Positions 16,479 through 24,410 of a stretch of 64,000 bases of DNA are shown piece after piece; position 1 is the stretch's first letter; each line of letters opens with the position of its first letter. Source of the DNA: CAWCBG01 sp963793845 (GTDB taxonomy: Bacteria; Acidobacteriota; Terriglobia; Terriglobales; Acidobacteriaceae); contig CAWCBG010000002.1 of NCBI GenBank assembly GCA_963793845.1, positions 310,001-374,000 on the forward strand, read 5' to 3'. The translations under genes and the position numbers were made by a program. The notes below the pieces were generated by a model. That model made no database searches, was not told the DNA's origin, and saw nothing but the letters and a program-made list of their open reading frames with translations.

Positions 16479-17069
16479 GTGAAGCTGATCGTCGGGCTCG
16501 GCAATCCGGGCATCGAATACCAGTTCACGCCGCACAATATGGGTTTCCTGGCGGTGGATCGGATCGCCGAACAGTGCGGAGTGCGCGTCAACAATCGCAA
16601 TTGCCGCGCACAAACCGCACGCATCAGCCTGGCCGGACACGAAGTGGTGCTGGCCAAGCCGGAAACCTACATGAACCTGAGCGGAGCTTCGGTGCGCGAT
16701 CTTGTGCAGGAGTACGAGGTGCAGCCCGAGCAGGACTTGATCGTGATCTATGACGAGCTCGACCTGCCCTTCGGTTCATTGCGGGTGCGGCCTCGAGGCC
16801 GCTCGGCGGGACACAACGGCGTCGAGTCAGTGATTGGCGCGCTGGGCACGCAGGAGTTTACCCGGGTGCGGATCGGGGTGGGCCCCGATCATCCTGTGGG
16901 CGACGGCGCGCGGTATGTGCTGGCGCAGTTCAGGAAGGCGCAGTATCCGGTTGTCGACGAGGTGCTGGATTCGGCGGCCGATGCTGTGCGGGTCACCCTC
17001 GGCGAAGGCGTGCAGGCGGCCATGAACCGCTTCAACCGCAAGGCGGGAGAGGAAGCAACTAGCAATTAG
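16479..17069 (+). CDS. pth: Peptidyl-tRNA hydrolase
   Basis: Pth releases peptides from dropped-off peptidyl-tRNA and recycles tRNA. The 196-residue length is normal. Catalytic-site residues are visible: Asn9 and His19 (VGLGNPGIEYQFTPHNMGF), the substrate-binding Asn in PETYMNLSG, and Asp in IYDELDLPFG; the GRSAGHNG motif follows. It starts at GTG 16479, five bases after the rplY stop, so it is co-transcribed. The 3' end (…EEATSN) merges into an AGCAACTAGCAATTAG repeat in the spacer, so the last few codons may derive from repeat sequence. Confidence 0.96.
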   Translation: MKLIVGLGNPGIEYQFTPHNMGFLAVDRIAEQCGVRVNNRNCRAQTARISLAGHEVVLAKPETYMNLSGASVRDLVQEYEVQPEQDLIVIYDELDLPFGSLRVRPRGRSAGHNGVESVIGALGTQEFTRVRIGVGPDHPVGDGARYVLAQFRKAQYPVVDEVLDSAADAVRVTLGEGVQAAMNRFNRKAGEEATSN

Positions 17070-17094
17070 CAACTAGCTTGGACCTAGAGCCCGG

Positions 17095-17138
17095 GGTGAA
17101 GTGGTAAATGAGCCTGAGTCCCGGCAGGGACGGCAGAG
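17095..17138 (+). repeat. Leader repeat element upstream of rpsF (copy 1)
   Basis: AGAGCCCGGGGTGAAGTGG…GAGTCCCGGCAGGGACGGCA; the last 20 bases (17116-17135) recur identically at 18681-18700 and, shortened, at 17891-17908. The GTCCC…GGGAC part forms a small hairpin. The three copies precede rpsF, rpsR and rplI. The rest of this spacer (17139-17307) holds a GCTCAGGATGACA copy and a CTAGTTGCTAATTGCTGG-like low-complexity stretch. Confidence 0.75.
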
Positions 17139-17307
17139 CTTAACGGGTGGACTCCGGTTCGCAAGTGGCGAACCTCCGCTCAGGATGACAGCCTTCTATG
17201 CGAGGGCTGGTTTGCGGGCTGACACGAGCCCGGAGATTTCAGGAAGATTCAGGCGCAAGAACTAGTTGCTAATTGCTGGCTGCTAGTTGCTCCGCCAGGA
17301 GAGAAGA

Positions 17308-17760
17308 ATGCAACGTACTTACGAATTGATGTTCATTGTCCGTCCCGACATGCTGGAAGAGGACCAGGACAAATTGATTTCGAATCTTGAGAACCAGGTC
17401 GGCACTGCGGGCGGCTCGGTGAAGAGCGTCGAGCGCATGGGCAAGCGCCGTCTGGCGTACGCGGTACGCCGTTTCCAGGATGGTATCTACATTCTCATGG
17501 TCCTCGAAGGCGAGGGAGCCATGGTGAAGGAAGTCGAGCGCCGCTTACGCGTGAACGAGCCGGTGATCAAGTTCATCACGGTTCGCATCGACGAGGAGCA
17601 GAAGCGACTGGCCAAGGTGAAGGCCATTCGCGACACCAAGGTTCGTGGCAAGGGACGCCAGGCGCAGCAGGCAGCGGCCGCAGCCGCCGAAGCAGCCGCC
17701 CAGGCCTCCGCGGCAGAGCCCGCAGCCGAGGGTACGGAACCGGCTCCGGCAACTGTGTAG
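17308..17760 (+). CDS. rpsF: 30S ribosomal protein S6
   Basis: S6 pairs with S18 in the platform of the small subunit. The protein has 150 residues: core ~1-100 (MQRTYELMFIVRPDMLEEDQ … SVKSVERMGKRRLAYAVRRFQDGIYILM … VIKFITVRID), then a Lys- and Ala-rich tail (~105-150) that is longer than in E. coli and likely disordered. AGGAG at 17297-17301, six bases before ATG 17308, fixes the start. It is followed by rpsR and rplI, without ssb or priB between them, and with unusually long, repeat-filled spacers. Confidence 0.97.
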   Translation: MQRTYELMFIVRPDMLEEDQDKLISNLENQVGTAGGSVKSVERMGKRRLAYAVRRFQDGIYILMVLEGEGAMVKEVERRLRVNEPVIKFITVRIDEEQKRLAKVKAIRDTKVRGKGRQAQQAAAAAAEAAAQASAAEPAAEGTEPAPATV

Positions 17761-17858
17761 CGGCGTTTCGCTCCGCATTTCCCGGGTTAGATGGTGCGCT
17801 TCGGCTGAGACGATTCGCCGCCTTGCACCAAATCCAGCCGCGTAGCGGCGGAATGGGT

Positions 17859-17912
17859 TGAGCCCCGGGTGGAAGTTCAAAGTTCGCCCCGAGTCCGTAG
17901 GGACGGCATTGG
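17859..17912 (+). repeat. Leader repeat element upstream of rpsR (copy 2)
   Basis: A related copy of the element ahead of rpsF: GAGCCCCGGGTGGAAGTTC then GAGTCCGTAGGGACGGCA (17891-17908). It begins 115 bases before the rpsR start. A GTTCGAGGTTCGAAGG string follows just ahead of the ribosome site. Confidence 0.7.
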
Positions 17913-17973
17913 GGGGGCGGGCCTCAGGCCCGCAGTGCAGATCAGACCTCGGTTCGAGGTTCGAAGGAGAAAC

Positions 17974-18384
17974 ATGGCAGACGACAGCATCAAGACAGGG
18001 GCTCCGGAAGGCGGCGCCGCAACCAGTGACGCACCCAGCCCGCGGGCGGACGGCGGCAGCCAAGGACCTCGTGAAGGCGGTTATCAGGGCGGCGGCGGTG
18101 GGCCGCGTGGGCCGCGTCCTGCGGGACGTCCTGGCGGCGGTCCCGGCGGACCTCGTGAAGGCGGACGCAAGTTCTTCCGCCGCAAGAAGGTTTGCAAATT
18201 CTGTGTCGAGAAGATCGACTCGATCAACTACAAGGACGTTCGCCTGCTTTCGGGATTCGTCTCGGAGGCCGGCAAGATCGTTCCTCGTCGCCTGACCGGC
18301 GTGTGCACGCCGCACCAGCGCCGTCTGGCCGATGCTATCAAGCAGGCGCGCAACATCGCCCTGCTGCCCTTCGGCGGAAGGTAA
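17974..18384 (+). CDS. rpsR: 30S ribosomal protein S18 with Gly-rich N-terminal extension
   Basis: S18 binds S6 and 16S rRNA in the platform. Residues ~65-136 are the S18 core (RKFFRRKKVCKFC … INYKDVRLLSGFVSEAGKIVPRRLTGVC … LADAIKQARNIALLPF), including KVCKFC. The first ~64 residues are an unusual Gly/Pro/Arg-rich extension (GGYQGGGGGPRGPRPAGRPG…), so the protein is nearly twice the common length. GAAGGAG three bases before ATG 17974 supports this start. The extension is probably disordered and RNA-binding in character, by composition only. Confidence 0.95.
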   Translation: MADDSIKTGAPEGGAATSDAPSPRADGGSQGPREGGYQGGGGGPRGPRPAGRPGGGPGGPREGGRKFFRRKKVCKFCVEKIDSINYKDVRLLSGFVSEAGKIVPRRLTGVCTPHQRRLADAIKQARNIALLPFGGR

Positions 18385-18800
18385 AAGACAGTGGCTGGTG
18401 GTTAGTGGCTAGTGTCTAGTGAGCTTGAAACTGGTAGTCGCAAGCCAGCGTAGCGAAACCAGTCTAACCGCGTAAGACTTTGTTGTTATCGCGCGGGGGC
18501 AGGTTGCAGTGGCAGAAACCAGTCCGGCAGGGTCGCCACGTCTTAGCCTGGATCTTCAGCGTTTGTGTGAGAACTAAGTTTGTGGGCGACGACGGATTGC
18601 AGTGGCAGAAACCAGTCCTGTAGGGACGACTCATCTTAGCCCAGCGCTTTAGCGCTGGGTCGAGGGGGGAAAATTGGGTTGAGTCCCGGCAGGGACGGCA
18701 CGGTTTGCTTCATATGCGCGTGAGCGCCGGGGCGGCCCGACTAACATGCCGAAGCCCGAGTGGGCAGGACACGCGGCAAAAATCTGAGATGGAGTTTTCC
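18385..18800. other. Repeat-filled spacer between rpsR and rplI
   Basis: No gene is seen. The contents are: a GTGGCTGGTGGTTAGTGGCTAGTG low-complexity run (18390-18421); two direct copies of a ~44-base unit starting TTGCAGTGGCAGAAACCAGT (18504-18547 and 18597-18640); a perfect palindrome CCCAGCGCT TT AGCGCTGGG (18640-18659); and GAGTCCCGGCAGGGACGGCA at 18681-18700, the third leader-repeat copy. Any of these could form RNA structure in the operon transcript. Confidence 0.7.
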
Positions 18801-19301
18801 ATGGAAGTCATTCTGAAAGAAGACGTATCGAAGCTGGGCTCGCGCGGCGATGTGGTCAAGGTCGCCGAGGGCTACGGCCGCAACTATCTCCTCCCCAAGA
18901 AGCTGGCGATTGAAGCTACCCCAGCCAACCGCGCTGTCATCGAGCAGATGAAGGCCGCTGCGGTGCGCCGTCTGGCCCGCGAAAAGGGCGATGCCCAGGC
19001 GCTGGCAAAGCAATTCGAGGGCGCTTCGGTGAGCTTCATCCGCAAGTCGGGCGAGCACGACCAGCTCTTCGGTTCGGTTACTTCGGCCGACATCGCACAC
19101 GAACTGGAGCGCAAGGGCATCACCATCGACCGCCGCAAGATCGATCTCGATCAGCCGCTCAAGACGCTGGGCGAGCACACCGTGACCGTGAAGCTGCACA
19201 AGGAAGTCTCGGTGCCGGTGAAGGTCACGATCGGCAAGGAAGCCACTGAGGAACCGGTTGCTCCCGCCGCCGAAGCGCAAGAAGCCGGCGCGGAAGGCTG
19301 A
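18801..19301 (+). CDS. rplI: 50S ribosomal protein L9
   Basis: L9 is the elongated protein at the base of the L1 stalk. The 166-residue product begins MEVILKEDVSKLGSRGDVVKVAEGYGRNYLLPKKLA, the RNA-binding N-domain, followed by the long helix and C-domain (KSGEHDQLFGSVTSADIA … KTLGEHTVTVKLHKEVSVPVKV). A short Ala/Glu tail extends past the usual end. GGAG at 18791-18794 six bases before ATG 18801 decides this start over ATG 18789. It ends the S6-S18-L9 run and a clear terminator follows 200 bases later. Confidence 0.97.
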   Translation: MEVILKEDVSKLGSRGDVVKVAEGYGRNYLLPKKLAIEATPANRAVIEQMKAAAVRRLAREKGDAQALAKQFEGASVSFIRKSGEHDQLFGSVTSADIAHELERKGITIDRRKIDLDQPLKTLGEHTVTVKLHKEVSVPVKVTIGKEATEEPVAPAAEAQEAGAEG

Positions 19302-19506
19302 TCTCGAAGCCGGGATCAGTCGTGCACCAAGGGGAACCGGCCCGCGACAAGTCCGGATGCCGGCCCTGGTTCCCATTTCAGGAAACTGACTGTCAATGGC
19401 TCGAAACTGTCGCTCGCAATCCTAAGTTGCTGATTCGACGGGGAAAGTAAACTTCGGGAAGCGGCGACAAATCCGTCCTCCCGCTGTTAAAGCTAAGAAC
19501 ATTACG

Positions 19507-19546
19507 GACCAGACAGGCGATCGCCGAGTCTGGTCTTTTTGTTTTT
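19507..19546 (+). terminator. Rho-independent terminator downstream of rplI
   Basis: Stem GACCAGAC (19507-19514) / GTCTGGTC (19528-19535) is followed by TTTTTGTTTTT. The loop contains GGCGATCGCC, itself self-complementary, so the hairpin is extended. It closes the ribosomal operon. Confidence 0.9.
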
Positions 19547-19864
19547 CACAATGCCGATGCTCGGCAGCCCTTCCCGCTTGAGGGAATGTCGCCGCAGTTC
19601 CTCGCGCCGGCCACTTAGGGCGTCCGGTCCCAAGCACGGATGTGACGAGCCGTCTATAATGACCGCTCACGGATTGTTTCTCCGCCCGTCTATCCTTTGC
19701 AAGCGGTAGACAACATTAGGCTTGCAATTTGCTGACAGGTAGACACGAGCATGCCGGCCGAAGCGGTAGCAGTTCCCCTCACGGTTGGCTCGGGGCTCCG
19801 CCTTCCTGGGACCTCGCGGGTGGCGGACGAGAAATGTTCCTCTACGCCCTCTAAGCGAGGGTCC
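19547..19864. other. Promoter region of the sigma-factor operon
   Basis: About 320 bases between the rplI terminator and the sigma-factor start. No gene is supported. An in-frame ATG at 19751 would extend the sigma factor by 38 residues of non-conserved sequence, so I regard it as leader. No promoter consensus could be assigned with confidence. Confidence 0.4.
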
Positions 19865-20465
19865 ATGTTGGAGCAGGCCCAGAGCCGCATGAACGACACG
19901 GAGCTGATACGAGAGGCTCAGCGTGGCAATCGCGCCGCGTTCGAAGAATTGGTGCGCCAATACGACGGCGCCGTTCTGCGCCTGGCGTATCACCTGACTC
20001 GTTCTGAACAGGACGCGCAGGACATCTACCAGGAAGCCTTCCTGAAGGCCTACCGCAACATCGGGAACTTCCGGTTTGAGTGTTCGTTTTACACCTGGAT
20101 CTATCGCATCGTGACCAACCTGTGTCTCGATTTGCTGCGCAAGCGGCAGGTGCGCAAAGAAGATTCGGGAGTGAGCACTGATTCGGAAGGCGACAGCTAC
20201 GATCTGCTCGACCAGGTGGCCGATGTGCGCTCAGGGCGCGAGTCCGGAGCGCGATCTGATGCGGCGCGAGCTGGGTGCGCGTATCGCGAAGGCGCTGTCC
20301 AAGCTGACGCCGCGCGAGCGCATGGTGTTCGAGATGAAGCACTACCAGGGCCTGAAGCTGCGCACCATCGGCGAGATTTTGAATACGACGGAAGAAACCG
20401 CGAAGAACACGCTGTTCCGCGGCACGCAGAAGTTACGGGCCGCACTGAAAGACCTGAAGACTTAG
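19865..20465 (+). CDS. ECF (RpoE-like) sigma factor, frameshifted as read
   Basis: Sigma-70 family extracytoplasmic-function factor. Region 2 lies in frame 2 (ELIREAQRGNRAAFEELVRQYDGAVLRLAYHLT … DAQDIYQEAFLKAYRNIGNFR). Region 4 lies in frame 3 from about 20230 to 20465 (LTPRERMVFEMKHYQGLKLRTIGEILNTTEETAKNTLFRGTQKLR). The shift is +1 near 20222-20232 (GATGTGCGCTCAGGG); the frame-2 reading beyond it is not sigma-like. A two-base loss in a GCGCGCT tract or one extra base would explain it. The downstream anti-sigma gene is intact, which suggests either a sequencing indel or a recent lesion. ATG 19889 is an alternative start. Normal full length would be ~200 residues. Confidence 0.85.
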
Positions 20466-20477
20466 AGGTAAGGCGCT

Positions 20478-21407
20478 ATGAATTGCGATTGGGTACAACA
20501 GAACATCACGCTGTATCTGTATGGCGAACTGGCCGACGATGCGCGTCACGAAGTCGAGCAGCATGCCGCACGATGTTCGGTATGCGCGGCCGAGCTGGCG
20601 GATCAGCGGGCATTCCAGGCGGACCTGAGCGCGTTGCCGGTGGTCGAGCCCTCGGCGAGTTTCCTGGCTGCGTCGCGAATGCGGCTGCAGGAGGCGCTGG
20701 AGGCGGTCGAACCTCATCGCGCCTGGTATCACCGTTTCGTTTTCGATCCCACGGCATGGTTCCGCCAGATTCGTTTCTCTCCCGCATTGGCTTCCATCAT
20801 TTTCCTGGTCGGCTTCGGTGGCGGCGTAGGTACCATGTACCGCGCGTTGAACGGTGGCCACACTGCCGTCGTCGAGCCGGAGAGGCACAACGAGGCTGCC
20901 ATCGGCGGCATTACTTCGGTCGAGCGGATGCCGGGCAGCGATCAGGTGCAGGTGCGTTATGACCGGGTTCTGCCGGAGTCGGTGAAAGGATCGGTGAACG
21001 ATCCCAAGATTCAGGACCTGCTTTTGTACACCGCGAAGAGCAACGAAAATGCTGGTTTGCGCATGGGTTCGGTCGATGCGCTGGCGGGCAAAGCGGATGA
21101 CGAGCGGGTGCGCGAAACGCTGACTTATGCCTTGCGTTACGACGGCAATCCGGGAGTGCGCATGCGTGCGCTGGAAGGCCTCAGCTCGTGGGTGAAGCAG
21201 GATATCCGGGTGCGCAACGCGGTACTGGAAACGCTGTTGAATGATGCCAATGTTGGAGTGCGCAGCAGCGCTCTGCGCGATCTTGAACCGGTGCGCGCCG
21301 ACAGCAGCGTGCGTATGGCGTTGCAGCAGTTATCGAAGGAAGATCCCAACGAATATATTCGCACCGAGTCCAAGAACGTGCTGGCTTCGATGCCGAATAT
21401 TTACTAG
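20478..21407 (+). CDS. Membrane anti-sigma factor: zinc-finger domain plus HEAT-like repeats
   Basis: A 309-residue single-pass protein starting 12 bases after the sigma factor. The N-terminal ~40 residues form an anti-sigma zinc finger with Cys3 and the His29-x3-Cys33-x2-Cys36 motif, which would hold the sigma factor at the membrane. A hydrophobic segment at ~102-122 (SPALASIIFLVGFGGGVGTMY) crosses the membrane. The C-terminal half (~165-300) has repeated helix pairs (AGLRMGSVDALAGKADDERVRETL; PGVRMRALEGLSSW; VGVRSSALRDLE) of the HEAT type. The HEAT part would be periplasmic and may sense an envelope partner. GAGG before ATG 20478 is the ribosome site. Confidence 0.88.
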   Translation: MNCDWVQQNITLYLYGELADDARHEVEQHAARCSVCAAELADQRAFQADLSALPVVEPSASFLAASRMRLQEALEAVEPHRAWYHRFVFDPTAWFRQIRFSPALASIIFLVGFGGGVGTMYRALNGGHTAVVEPERHNEAAIGGITSVERMPGSDQVQVRYDRVLPESVKGSVNDPKIQDLLLYTAKSNENAGLRMGSVDALAGKADDERVRETLTYALRYDGNPGVRMRALEGLSSWVKQDIRVRNAVLETLLNDANVGVRSSALRDLEPVRADSSVRMALQQLSKEDPNEYIRTESKNVLASMPNIY

Positions 21408-21601
21408 CTGGCAGCTATCTGCCGTCAGCTGTCAGCCGTCGATGGCTTGGCAGCGATGACGAACAGAATTTGCTTGAATTACGAGATGAGTTTAGGAAGC
21501 GTCTGATGATTGGCCGGCAGCGATGACTGGATGCATTGACTAAGAGCTCATGACTGACAGCTGATGGCTGAGAACTAAAAAGCTCCTTGAATTGAGGTTT
21601 C

Positions 21602-22861
21602 TTGAACACAGGCTCCAAGTTTGAGACGGCGGGCGGAGAGAACGAAACTCCACCAGCCCTTCGTGCCGGCGGCATGCGCGGCCGCTGGCAGGCGACGGCA
21701 GCACTGGCGGCGGTGGCAGTTGCGTTTCCGCTGTGGGCGCAACAGTCGCATATTTACCGCGACGGCAATGCGTGGGTGGAAGAGATCACCGGCACCTTGC
21801 CGGCGGGCCGCGAACTTCGCGTGAATACCGATCTAGGATCGGTGGTGGTGCATGGTAATTCGCAGGCGTGTTCGTATGTGGTCCGCAAGCGTTCCTATGC
21901 CGGCAATCAGGAAGACGCCCGCAAGCAGTTTGAGCAGTTTCGCTTTAGCGCGGTGCGCAGCGGGGAAGTAGACGCGCTGGAAGGCCGTCTCAGCAATCAT
22001 GACCTGAACCGCTTTGGAGTGGAGATGGCGGTGCAGGTGCCACGCGCGGTGGACATGGTGAAGGTGGAAACTGGCGGCGGATCGCTCGGCTTTACGGCCC
22101 TCGACGGCACCGTGGTTGGCGTGACCACCGGGGGAACCATCAAGCTGGACGACCTGGGTGGCCCGGTGAAAATCAAGAGTGGCGGCGGTAACGTGACCGG
22201 CGGCACTCTGCGTTCCGATCTCGTGCTCAATAGCGGTAGCGGCGACGTGCACGTGGAGAACGTCGGCGGCCAAAGCAAGGTACATATCGGCGGCGGCAAA
22301 GTTTATCTGGGCTCGACCCACGGCGCGGACGTTGAAACCGGCGGCGGGAGCGTGGAAGTTCGCAAGTGCGCCGGCGATCTGCAAGCCGAGAGCGGCGGCG
22401 GCAACATCACTCTGGGCGATGTAAGCGGGACCGTGCGGGCTACTACCACGGGTGGAACGGTTCGCCTGGCCAGCGCGCAGGGACGGGTGCAGGCCAGCAC
22501 CGGGGGCGGCAGCGTGGAGATGTATAAGCTGTCCCAGGGTGCGCAGGTCGAGACCGGAGCCGGGCCCATCACCGTGCAGTTCATTGGCGGCCGGGGCAGC
22601 TTCGGCGATTCCAGTCTGCACACGGCGGCTGGCGATGTGACGGTATTTCTTCCCGGCAGCTTGCCGGTGACGGTGCATGCCTCGTCCGACATGGTGAGCG
22701 GTAAAGGCATTCTGTCGGAGTTTCCGGGAATTCAGATTCACCAGGAAGGCGGCAACTTCGGACCGAAGTCGATGTGGGCGGAAGGTCAGTTGAACGGCGG
22801 TGGCGCGCTATTGCGGGTTCGGACTACCATTGGCCAGATCGATTTCCGGCGGTTGCAATAA
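21602..22861 (+). CDS. Exported DUF4097-type beta-repeat protein
   Basis: A 419-residue protein with an export signal at ~28-46 (WQATAALAAVAVAFPLWAQQ). The body is made of repeated short strands with GGG turns (VKVETGGGSLGF, VGVTTGGTIKLD, VKIKSGGGNVTGG, VHIGGGKVYLG, VETGGGSVEVRKC), the pattern of DUF4097/putative adhesin beta-helices. The TTG at 21602 has GAGG six bases before it; ATG 21674 would start directly at the signal peptide but lacks a ribosome site. It sits in the sigma/anti-sigma run, so it is probably an envelope protein under that control. The spacer before it (21408-21601) carries CAGCTATCTGCCGTCAGCTG-type repeats. Confidence 0.82.
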   Translation: MNTGSKFETAGGENETPPALRAGGMRGRWQATAALAAVAVAFPLWAQQSHIYRDGNAWVEEITGTLPAGRELRVNTDLGSVVVHGNSQACSYVVRKRSYAGNQEDARKQFEQFRFSAVRSGEVDALEGRLSNHDLNRFGVEMAVQVPRAVDMVKVETGGGSLGFTALDGTVVGVTTGGTIKLDDLGGPVKIKSGGGNVTGGTLRSDLVLNSGSGDVHVENVGGQSKVHIGGGKVYLGSTHGADVETGGGSVEVRKCAGDLQAESGGGNITLGDVSGTVRATTTGGTVRLASAQGRVQASTGGGSVEMYKLSQGAQVETGAGPITVQFIGGRGSFGDSSLHTAAGDVTVFLPGSLPVTVHASSDMVSGKGILSEFPGIQIHQEGGNFGPKSMWAEGQLNGGGALLRVRTTIGQIDFRRLQ

Positions 22862-22878
22862 AACAGGGTTGGTGACGT

Positions 22879-24171
22879 ATGCGCAACTTACTAACTGTAC
22901 TGAACGGTCTTTTATTCGGCGTGGCCATGACGATGGGCGCTCCCCTGGCATGGAGCGGCACCCCCGCAGCCACCGCGACGGTATGGGGCGATCCCCATGC
23001 CGGCAGCGCCTACCTCGGCGTGCACATCGACGATGTGACTCCGGAGCGCGCGGCCGCGCTGAAACTTGCAGACTCCAGTGGAGCGGTGATCACCGATCTT
23101 GACCAGGACGGCCCGGCCTGCAAGGCGGGTCTGAAGGAAAACGATGTAATCGTGATCTTCAACGGCTCGAAGGTCGCCAATCCATCTGAGCTGGCCAACC
23201 TGATTCACGCCACAGCAGCCGGCTCCACGGTGCCGCTGGTAGTGATTCGCGACGGGCAGAAAAAAGATGTGAAGGTCACGCTGGGCAACCTGGGAGCCAT
23301 CGTGGCGCGGGCCAACGCTGGCGGCCGGCCGACGACCGCGATGCCGCCCATCCACTTCTCTGGAGGCATGGCGCCCGACATCGAGATCCCGAGCGTCACC
23401 GCGCTATCAGCCCGGCACGGCATCGTGGTCGAGAGCCTCAGCCCGCAACTGGGCGACTTCTTCGGAGTGCCGCGAGGCAGTGGTGTACTGGTGCGGTCGG
23501 TGGCCAAGGGAAGCTCGGCCGAGACAGCCGGACTGAAAGCGGGCGACGTGATCGTGAAGGTCAACGGCGAACCGGTGCACGACATTGTCGACTGGCGTCA
23601 CACCCTGCATGGCCGCTCCGGCAAAACCAGCATCAGCTTCATACGTGACAAGCACGAACAGACGGTGGACGTGACGCTGCCGGGTCCGCCGGATACTTCC
23701 TGGCTGGGCGACTTCGATTGGGAAGGCCTGAACAGCCAAGAGTTCGAGAAGAACATGCAGGCCTTCCAGCAGGAGATGCAGAAGCTGCGCCCCGAACTGG
23801 AGCGTAGCCAGAAGGAAATCATCGCCAGCATTAAGCCCAACCAGAAAGAGCTGGAGCAGATGCAGCGTGACCTGCAGAAGTCGCTCAAGCTGAGCCAGAA
23901 AGACATCGAGAAGATGACGCGCGACTTGCAGAAGTCGATGCCCAGCGAAAAGCAGATGGCGGAGATGCGCAGCCAGATCGAGAAGTCGATGCCGACGCAA
24001 AAGCAGATGGAAGAAATGCGGCGGCAGGTGGAAGAATCGATGAAGAACTTCACTCCGCAGTTCCAGCAACAGCTTCAGGAGCAGATGCAGGAGATGAAGA
24101 AGCAACTGGAACAGCAGCAGCACCAGTGGCAGGACATGCTGAAGGGGCAGGATTCAGAACGGGAGTTCTGA
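22879..24171 (+). CDS. Periplasmic two-PDZ protein with long C-terminal coiled coil
   Basis: A 430-residue exported protein (signal to ~27). PDZ domain 1 (~40-125: YLGVHIDDVTPERAAAL … GPACKAGLKENDVIVIFNG) and PDZ domain 2 (~165-265: GVLVRSVAKGSSAETAGLKAGDVIVKVNGEPV) resemble the PDZ pair of DegP/HtrA, but the trypsin-like protease domain is absent. Residues ~275-425 are a Gln/Glu/Lys/Met-rich coiled coil with repeated units (LQKSMPSEKQMAEMRSQIEK; SMPTQKQMEEMRRQVEE). It would bind C-termini of unfolded envelope proteins without cleaving them. Seventeen bases after the DUF4097 gene, it completes a sigma / anti-sigma / envelope set. Confidence 0.88.
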   Translation: MRNLLTVLNGLLFGVAMTMGAPLAWSGTPAATATVWGDPHAGSAYLGVHIDDVTPERAAALKLADSSGAVITDLDQDGPACKAGLKENDVIVIFNGSKVANPSELANLIHATAAGSTVPLVVIRDGQKKDVKVTLGNLGAIVARANAGGRPTTAMPPIHFSGGMAPDIEIPSVTALSARHGIVVESLSPQLGDFFGVPRGSGVLVRSVAKGSSAETAGLKAGDVIVKVNGEPVHDIVDWRHTLHGRSGKTSISFIRDKHEQTVDVTLPGPPDTSWLGDFDWEGLNSQEFEKNMQAFQQEMQKLRPELERSQKEIIASIKPNQKELEQMQRDLQKSLKLSQKDIEKMTRDLQKSMPSEKQMAEMRSQIEKSMPTQKQMEEMRRQVEESMKNFTPQFQQQLQEQMQEMKKQLEQQQHQWQDMLKGQDSEREF

Positions 24172-24410
24172 GAGCAGCAATTAGTGATTGCCTTCACTCG
24201 ATTGCCGCTCCGGCCGCGGACCTTCCTTTAGTGCGCGAATCCACAATCCTGAGTGGGTGATTTGCAAGAAGGATTATTTCAACGCAAGCAGGACATCAGA
24301 ATCTGGAATGGTCTTGGTTCGCTGATACATTAGCAGGATTCTATTCCCTTCGATCCCGTGCGTGGTCTGCGACGACGCTGAAAATTCCGCTGTCTGCCGA
24401 ATGCAGTGCC

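Noticed and set aside
20215..20240. Programmed +1 frameshifting in the sigma factor
   Set aside because: No stop codon in the zero frame at the junction, no slippery CUU-type codon and no upstream Shine-Dalgarno-like stimulator; an indel is simpler.
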